Positions 59,379-64,000 of a stretch of DNA of 64,000 nucleotides are shown here, piece after piece; position 1 is the first letter of the stretch; every line of letters starts with the position of its first letter. Under the pieces are notes generated by a model that had not been told where the DNA came from, made no database searches, and saw only the letters and a program-made list of their open reading frames with translations. Made by a program: the position numbers and the translations under genes. The stretch is from CBDDGJ01 sp965199285 (GTDB lineage Bacteria; Pseudomonadota; Alphaproteobacteria; RS24), in contig OZ240687.1 in the NCBI GenBank assembly GCA_965199285.1, positions 186,001 through 250,000 on the forward strand, written 5' to 3'.

Positions 59379-59666
59379 ATGATTGCATTTGCACAGGCCG
59401 CTGGCGGCGGAATATTTGAGTTTCTAATTATGATTGGCTTATTTTTTGCCATTTTCTATTTTTTGCTTATTCGGCCACAACAAAAGCGGCAAAAGCAACA
59501 TCAGGAAATGTTGGACGGTTTGAAGAAAAACGATATTGTGATTACCCAAGGCGGGCTGGTCGGTAAAGTCGTCAAACTTGGCGAGGATGAGTTAACGATA
59601 GAAATTGCGAAAGATGTAAAAGTTGCGGTGGTAAGGTCGATGATTGTGACGAAAAAAGACAAATAA
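59379..59666 (+). CDS. yajC: Preprotein translocase subunit YajC
   Basis: An accessory Sec-translocon protein, 95 aa. One membrane helix at about 14-34 (GIFEFLIMIGLFFAIFYFLL) ends in the diagnostic IRPQQKRQKQHQEML, and the soluble tail DIVITQGGLVGKVVKLGEDE is conserved. The 94-bp AT-rich gap upstream holds a TATAAT-like box (59346-59351) that may be the promoter of yajC-secD-secF. secD follows three bases after its stop. Confidence 0.95.
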   Translation: MIAFAQAAGGGIFEFLIMIGLFFAIFYFLLIRPQQKRQKQHQEMLDGLKKNDIVITQGGLVGKVVKLGEDELTIEIAKDVKVAVVRSMIVTKKDK

Positions 59667-59669
59667 CTT

Positions 59670-61286
59670 ATGTTACATTTTTCCAAATTTAAGATTGCCG
59701 GTATTGGGCTTATTCTCTTTTTAGGGTTTTTATTTTCTGTCCCTAATTTTTTTAGCGAGCAGACGCGCCTAAACTGGCCGCAATTTTTACCTTCAAATGC
59801 GCTTAATCTCGGCCTTGATTTGCAAGGTGGCTCGCATTTATTGCTCGAAGTTGATACCGCGAAGGCAGAAGCGGAACGGATTGATAGCCTGGTCTCCGAT
59901 GTACGCAATGCTTTGCGCGGTGAGAAAATTAAATATAGCGGGCTCGGGGTGAAAGATAATGCGGTCGAGGTACGGATTTTGCGCCCCGAAGATATAGACC
60001 GCGCGCAAGAGGCGCTTGCCGCCATTAATAATCCGATTTTGGGCAATATATTTGCCGGCGGCGTGAGCAATAATGAAGAGCTGGAGATAGAGCAGCTGGA
60101 AAATCGATTTCGGATTGGCTTAAGTGATGCGAGCCGCGCTCAACGCGTCAGCCAAACCGTGCAGCAATCTATCGAGATTATCCGGCGGCGGGTTGATGAG
60201 CTTGGTACCACTGAACCGGCAATTCAGCGTCAGGGTGAAAATCGTATTCTGGTACAAGTGCCGGGTTTGCAAAATCCGGAACGCTTAAAAGCATTATTGG
60301 GGCAGACGGCAAAATTAAATTTTCATCTGGTTGATCCTGATGTCAGCGCTTATGAGGTGTTGAGCGGAAAACGTAAACCGGTTGGTACAATGATTGTGTA
60401 TACGGATACTGAACCCCCCATTCCCTATCTGGTGCAGAGGCGCGCTATGGTGAATGGCGAACGGCTGGTTGATGCAAGTCTGGGTTTTGATCCGCAAACC
60501 AATGCGCCAGAAGTTAATTTTCGCTTTGATACGATCGGCGCACGTAAGTTTGGTGATGTCACGCAGGCCAATGTCGGGCGGCCTTTTGCGATTGTACTGG
60601 ATGAGAAAATCATCTCCGCACCCGTTATACAATCGCCAATTTTAGGCGGTTCGGGGCGTATAACAGGCAGCTTCACAGTGCAAGAGGCGAATGATTTATC
60701 CATTCTGTTACGCGCCGGCGCGTTACCCGCCCCCATGCAAATATTGGAAGAGCGGACTGTCGGCCCAAGCCTTGGCGCGGATAGTATTGCGTCTGGACGG
60801 TTGGCATTGATTGTCGGCTTTATTGCGGTGATTGTCTTTATGATGTTGAGTTATAATTTATTTGGCGCGATGGCGAATATTGCGCTTATTCTCAATTTGG
60901 TTTTGATTATGGCTGTGTTGTCTGCCTTACAAGCGACTCTCACACTCCCCGGTATTGCCGGTATTGTTCTTACTGTCGGCATGGCGGTTGATGCGAATGT
61001 ACTTATTTTTGAGCGTATTCGTGAAGAATTGGCAGATGGTACAAAGGCATTGATTGCGATTGATAAGGGTTATGAACGGGCGTTGGGGACGATATTGGAT
61101 GCCAATATCACTACGTTTCTGGCCGCGATTATTTTATTTCAACTTGGTTCTGGGCCGGTACGTGGATTTGCGGTGACATTGGCGATTGGTGTGGTGACAT
61201 CGGTTTTCACGGCATTCGTTCTCACCCGCTTGTTCATTGTGTTATGGGTACAAAACCGCCGTAAACTCGAAACCTTACCGCTTTAG
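59670..61286 (+). CDS. secD: Protein translocase subunit SecD
   Basis: An RND-superfamily, proton-driven aid to Sec export, 538 aa. An N-terminal helix (about 8-26) is followed by the LNLGLDLQGGSHLLLEVD motif, a large periplasmic region with two subdomains and a C-terminal helix bundle with MAVDANVLIFERIREEL. secF follows after a dozen bases; the pair forms a complex with YajC. Confidence 0.97.
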   Translation: MLHFSKFKIAGIGLILFLGFLFSVPNFFSEQTRLNWPQFLPSNALNLGLDLQGGSHLLLEVDTAKAEAERIDSLVSDVRNALRGEKIKYSGLGVKDNAVEVRILRPEDIDRAQEALAAINNPILGNIFAGGVSNNEELEIEQLENRFRIGLSDASRAQRVSQTVQQSIEIIRRRVDELGTTEPAIQRQGENRILVQVPGLQNPERLKALLGQTAKLNFHLVDPDVSAYEVLSGKRKPVGTMIVYTDTEPPIPYLVQRRAMVNGERLVDASLGFDPQTNAPEVNFRFDTIGARKFGDVTQANVGRPFAIVLDEKIISAPVIQSPILGGSGRITGSFTVQEANDLSILLRAGALPAPMQILEERTVGPSLGADSIASGRLALIVGFIAVIVFMMLSYNLFGAMANIALILNLVLIMAVLSALQATLTLPGIAGIVLTVGMAVDANVLIFERIREELADGTKALIAIDKGYERALGTILDANITTFLAAIILFQLGSGPVRGFAVTLAIGVVTSVFTAFVLTRLFIVLWVQNRRKLETLPL

Positions 61287-61297
61287 AGGTGCGTATC

Positions 61298-62209
61298 ATG
61301 TGGACACTTAAATTAGTAAAAAATAATGTCACGATAAATTTCATGCGCTTACACATGGCGGCGTTCGCGTTAAGTGCTTTATTGGTACTGGCGGCGGCAT
61401 GGGCGTATATTGATAAGGGGCTTAATTTCGGGATTGATTTTGCTGGTGGTACATTGATTGAAATTAGCGCGGAAAATGACATTAATATTGCCGCTTTGCG
61501 GGAACGCTTGACCATCTTAAATTTGGGCGAGGTACAAATTCAGGAATTTGGCGCTGCTGATACGGTTCTCATTCGAGTCGCGGAAGCCGAAGGCGCGGTT
61601 GATGCGCGTAGTGACCTTAGTGCGGTGCAGCTTATCCGCGCTGAGTTGGAAGGTGAGTTTGAGTTTCGTCGGGTTGAGATTGTGGGCCCGCAAATCAGTG
61701 CTGAGCTTATCGAGGCGGGGATTTATGCGTTTCTGGCAGCATTGGCGGCAATGTTGATTTATATTTGGTTTCGATTTGAATGGCAGTTTAGTCTAGGCGC
61801 GGTTTTTGCACTTGTGCATGATGTCTTATTAACGGTCGGTATGTTTGCGGCGTTTCAACTTGAGTTTAATTTATCCATTCTGGCGGCAGTGCTCACCATT
61901 ATTGGCTATTCGATGAATGATACGGTGGTGGTCTATGATCGGGTACGTGAGAATTTGCGCAAATATAAAAAAATGCCGCTTGTGGAACTGCTTAATCTTT
62001 CAATTAATAACACGCTATCGCGCACGGTGATGACATCTGTTACCACGCTTTTGGCGCTTGGCGCGCTCTATGCTTTGGGCGGCGAGGTTATTCACGGTTT
62101 TGCCATTGCGATGATTTGGGGTGTCTTTATCGGAACCTATTCTTCAATTTTCATTGCCGCACCCTTGCTGATCTATCTTGGGGTTAAGCGCGATTGGTCA
62201 TCCGCTTAA
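61298..62209 (+). CDS. secF: Protein translocase subunit SecF
   Basis: Partner of SecD, 303 aa. The N-terminal helix is followed by LNFGIDFAGGTLIEISAE. The C-terminal bundle has SMNDTVVVYDRVRENLRK and the RTVMTSVTTLLALGALY segment typical of SecF. A GTG at 61289 could start three codons earlier, but the ATG at 61298 has AGAGG at the better distance. Its stop lies 4 bp from the end of the convergent dehydrogenase gene. Confidence 0.96.
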   Translation: MWTLKLVKNNVTINFMRLHMAAFALSALLVLAAAWAYIDKGLNFGIDFAGGTLIEISAENDINIAALRERLTILNLGEVQIQEFGAADTVLIRVAEAEGAVDARSDLSAVQLIRAELEGEFEFRRVEIVGPQISAELIEAGIYAFLAALAAMLIYIWFRFEWQFSLGAVFALVHDVLLTVGMFAAFQLEFNLSILAAVLTIIGYSMNDTVVVYDRVRENLRKYKKMPLVELLNLSINNTLSRTVMTSVTTLLALGALYALGGEVIHGFAIAMIWGVFIGTYSSIFIAAPLLIYLGVKRDWSSA

Positions 62210-62213
62210 GAGG

Positions 62214-63482
62214 TTACTCGCGTGCCTTATAGTTTTGTCGCGTTTCGTAAGCAAAGGGGGCAGGGGCAATCGCGGGTGTTTTGCCTTCAATAAGGTCAGC
62301 CAGAAGTTTGGCAGAGCCCATCGATTTCGTCCATCCCAAATGGCCATGCCCACAATTTAGCCAGATATTTTTTGCCGCGCCAATAAAGGGGCGACCATCC
62401 GCACTCATTGGGCGCAAGCCTGCCCATGCGGTTTCTTCCGCCGCTGCCAGAAGAGATTCATATTGGGGCATAGAGGAAAATAGAAAATGCCGTAACTTCT
62501 CAATCCGCCGGTGGTCAATATAAGTGCCATTATTGCTAAATTCCGCCATGCCGTTTACGCGCAAGCGGTCACCTAAAGGGGTGATGGCAATATGTTGTTG
62601 ATTGTCGACAATCGGCGCGTGCGGCAAATGGTCGGATAAATGCGGGGCGCTAAATGTTAGCGAATAGCCTTTAGCGGGCTTAATGGGTAAATGAATCCCT
62701 AGTCTATGTGCAAGGGCAGGGCTTTCCATACCCGCCGCAAGGATAATCTGCCCTTGATAATGTTTGCCATTTATAAGCTCAACCGAGTGCGAGGTTAGGG
62801 TTTTAACAGGCGCATTATAATATATCTCGCCACCTTGTTTTTGGGCATGATGGGCAAGATGCCGACAAAATTGCCGCGCATCGCCGCTATGGTCATCCGG
62901 AAAATAAATCCCGCCCGCGAGTTTAGATGTCATAGGCTCAATTTGCGGCTCATGCTTTATCACCTCTTGGGCAGACATTAGCTCATGAACTGCGCCATAT
63001 TCATTTAGCTTTTGCGCTAATTTATGTGCCCGCAACAGCGCTTTTTGATTGCCAAAAATATGTAATGTGCCAGAGGCAGAATGGTCACAAGGCAGTTTCA
63101 GATTTTTGATGAGCTTCACTGTCTCGCGGGTGGAATAAGCGGCAAGGTGGTAATTGGCAATGGTCGAAAATAAATGATGCGGGCGGGTTGAATGGCGCAA
63201 AAACCGAAGCCCCCATGAAAATAAATGGGGAAGGGCAAGCGGGTCGAGTCGTATAGCTGAAGAGGGACGAAACAGCGATGCGCCTAAATCATATCCAATC
63301 TGTGGGTTATTCCAAGGCGCGGGCAGTGAGGGGTGCAGCATCCCGCCATTTGCGTAACTTGTTTCCTGTGCGGGTGCGGTATGTTGCTCAAATAAAATCA
63401 CCTGATGCCCTCGGCGTGAGAGCTCATAAAGTGTGGTTATGCCGATAAGCCCGCCGCCAATAATCAGAAATGGTTTTTGCAT
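62214..63482 (-). CDS. dadA: FAD-dependent D-amino-acid dehydrogenase (DadA-like)
   Basis: A 422-aa DAO-family flavoprotein oxidising D-amino acids to 2-oxo acids. The FAD motif GGGLIGITTLYELSRRGH spans about residues 8-25. TSYANGGMLHPS resembles the DadA substrate/FAD region, and AWAGLRPMSADGRPFIGAA followed by CGHGHLGWTKSMGSAKLLAD is the conserved C-terminal part. No alanine racemase (dadX) is adjacent, so the preferred substrate is uncertain. Confidence 0.88.
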   Translation of the reverse strand: MQKPFLIIGGGLIGITTLYELSRRGHQVILFEQHTAPAQETSYANGGMLHPSLPAPWNNPQIGYDLGASLFRPSSAIRLDPLALPHLFSWGLRFLRHSTRPHHLFSTIANYHLAAYSTRETVKLIKNLKLPCDHSASGTLHIFGNQKALLRAHKLAQKLNEYGAVHELMSAQEVIKHEPQIEPMTSKLAGGIYFPDDHSGDARQFCRHLAHHAQKQGGEIYYNAPVKTLTSHSVELINGKHYQGQIILAAGMESPALAHRLGIHLPIKPAKGYSLTFSAPHLSDHLPHAPIVDNQQHIAITPLGDRLRVNGMAEFSNNGTYIDHRRIEKLRHFLFSSMPQYESLLAAAEETAWAGLRPMSADGRPFIGAAKNIWLNCGHGHLGWTKSMGSAKLLADLIEGKTPAIAPAPFAYETRQNYKARE

Positions 63483-63613
63483 TGCTTGTTCACCTTACGC
63501 CCCTGAAAATAAATTGTTTATGGCAAAATGCAACCGCGCTTATATGATTATCATGAACTGAAAAAGGCTTATATTTGAAAAGACTTGTATTTGAAAAAAA
63601 ATAATTTAGGCTT

Positions 63614-64000
63614 ATGTTTATGGGATATACAAATAAGCATTATATACTTTTTCTATTAACGCTCACTTATGCTCTTAATATTCTTGATCGCAATGTGCTG
63701 GGAATTTTAATTCCCGGCATTAAAGCGGATATGGAATTAAGCGATACAGCATTGGGGTTTTTGTCAACGGCGTTTGCGATTTTTTACGCGCTTTTTAGTC
63801 TGCCGCTTGCCTATTGGGCGGATAAAAAGGGACGCAAGCTGGTGATTATTATTTCGCTTTCGCTGTTTAGCTTGATGACGGCTCTATGCGGCATGGCAGC
63901 GAATTTTCTGATGTTGTTCCTCACCCGTATCGGGGTAGGCATTGGCGAGGCAGGAACCATGCCGCCTTCGGTTTCTCTATTGTCGGAGATTTATAGTAAG
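63614..64000 (+). CDS. MFS transporter, 3'-truncated by window edge
   Basis: The frame is open for 129 codons to the last base. It reads MFMGYTNKHYILFLLTLTYA, then NILDRNVLGILIPGIKADM, with the MFS motif A-like loop YWADKKGRKLVI between helices 2 and 3 and RIGVGIGEAGTMPPSVSLL in helix 4. The DRNVLG and GIGEAG segments match the spinster-like MFS group. The ATG at 63620 is an alternative start, better spaced from the TTTAGG ribosome site. The substrate is unknown. Confidence 0.85.
   Translation, partial: MFMGYTNKHYILFLLTLTYALNILDRNVLGILIPGIKADMELSDTALGFLSTAFAIFYALFSLPLAYWADKKGRKLVIIISLSLFSLMTALCGMAANFLMLFLTRIGVGIGEAGTMPPSVSLLSEIYSK

Overview
The window is a gene-dense, moderate-GC stretch of an alphaproteobacterial chromosome, probably from a marine or aquatic species. 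The placement rests on gene order: xthA-erpA / dgt-argS-SPOR-nagZ-scpA-scpB-tatABC, then serS-surE-LytM-yajC-secD-secF, is a block typical of this class. A two-arm envelope supports it (TonB-dependent receptor, RND pump, LytM lipoprotein, Tat system). The order within the class is not resolved. Intergenic gaps are short, several genes overlap by ATGA or TAATG, and convergent genes abut or overlap at their tails.

Layout. 1-24.8 kb is mostly housekeeping and catabolism: rpiA (cut by the window edge), glutathione reductase, class II DAHP synthase, a CurA-type reductase, a crotonase, nadE-gltX, citramalate synthase and the phosphatidylethanolamine pair psd-pssA. It continues with an RND pump and its adaptor, a dienoyl-CoA reductase, gamma-glutamyltransferase, trhO, a GST, an SDR whose motifs match halohydrin dehalogenases, a nitronate monooxygenase and a thiolase. 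24.8-30.8 kb is the accessory stretch. It holds a CDGSH protein and a ~1 kb segment bounded by 30-bp direct repeats, one of which is the 3' end of rlmB. tRNA-Tyr, tRNA-Gly and a flavin monooxygenase follow, then a MuF-type candidate toxin with two related membrane proteins and a decayed duplicate between them. 30.8-43.3 kb holds katG and the conserved dgt-argS-scpAB-tatABC block, with an unpartnered ABC ATPase inserted before tatA.

43.3-56.3 kb is a maltodextrin/alpha-glucan utilisation locus between tatC and serS, which are often adjacent in this class. It encodes a GH97 alpha-glucosidase, an MFS sugar transporter, a LacI regulator, a GH13 alpha-glucosidase, an exported GH13 amylase, a TonB-dependent receptor and a flavin-dependent tryptophan-halogenase-family protein. 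Inferred flow: amylase cuts glucan at the cell surface or in the periplasm, the receptor imports oligosaccharides, GH97 trims them, the MFS carrier takes up maltose or short dextrins, the cytosolic GH13 enzyme finishes, and the LacI protein senses the sugar. 56.3-64 kb returns to serS-surE-LytM-yajC-secD-secF, then a D-amino-acid dehydrogenase and the start of an MFS transporter cut by the window edge.

Most notable: the 981-bp repeat-bounded segment at rlmB, the MuF toxin/immunity-like cluster with an orphan toxin tail, the halohydrin-dehalogenase-like SDR, and the halogenase within the glucan locus. No CRISPR array, rRNA, transposase or integrase was seen.
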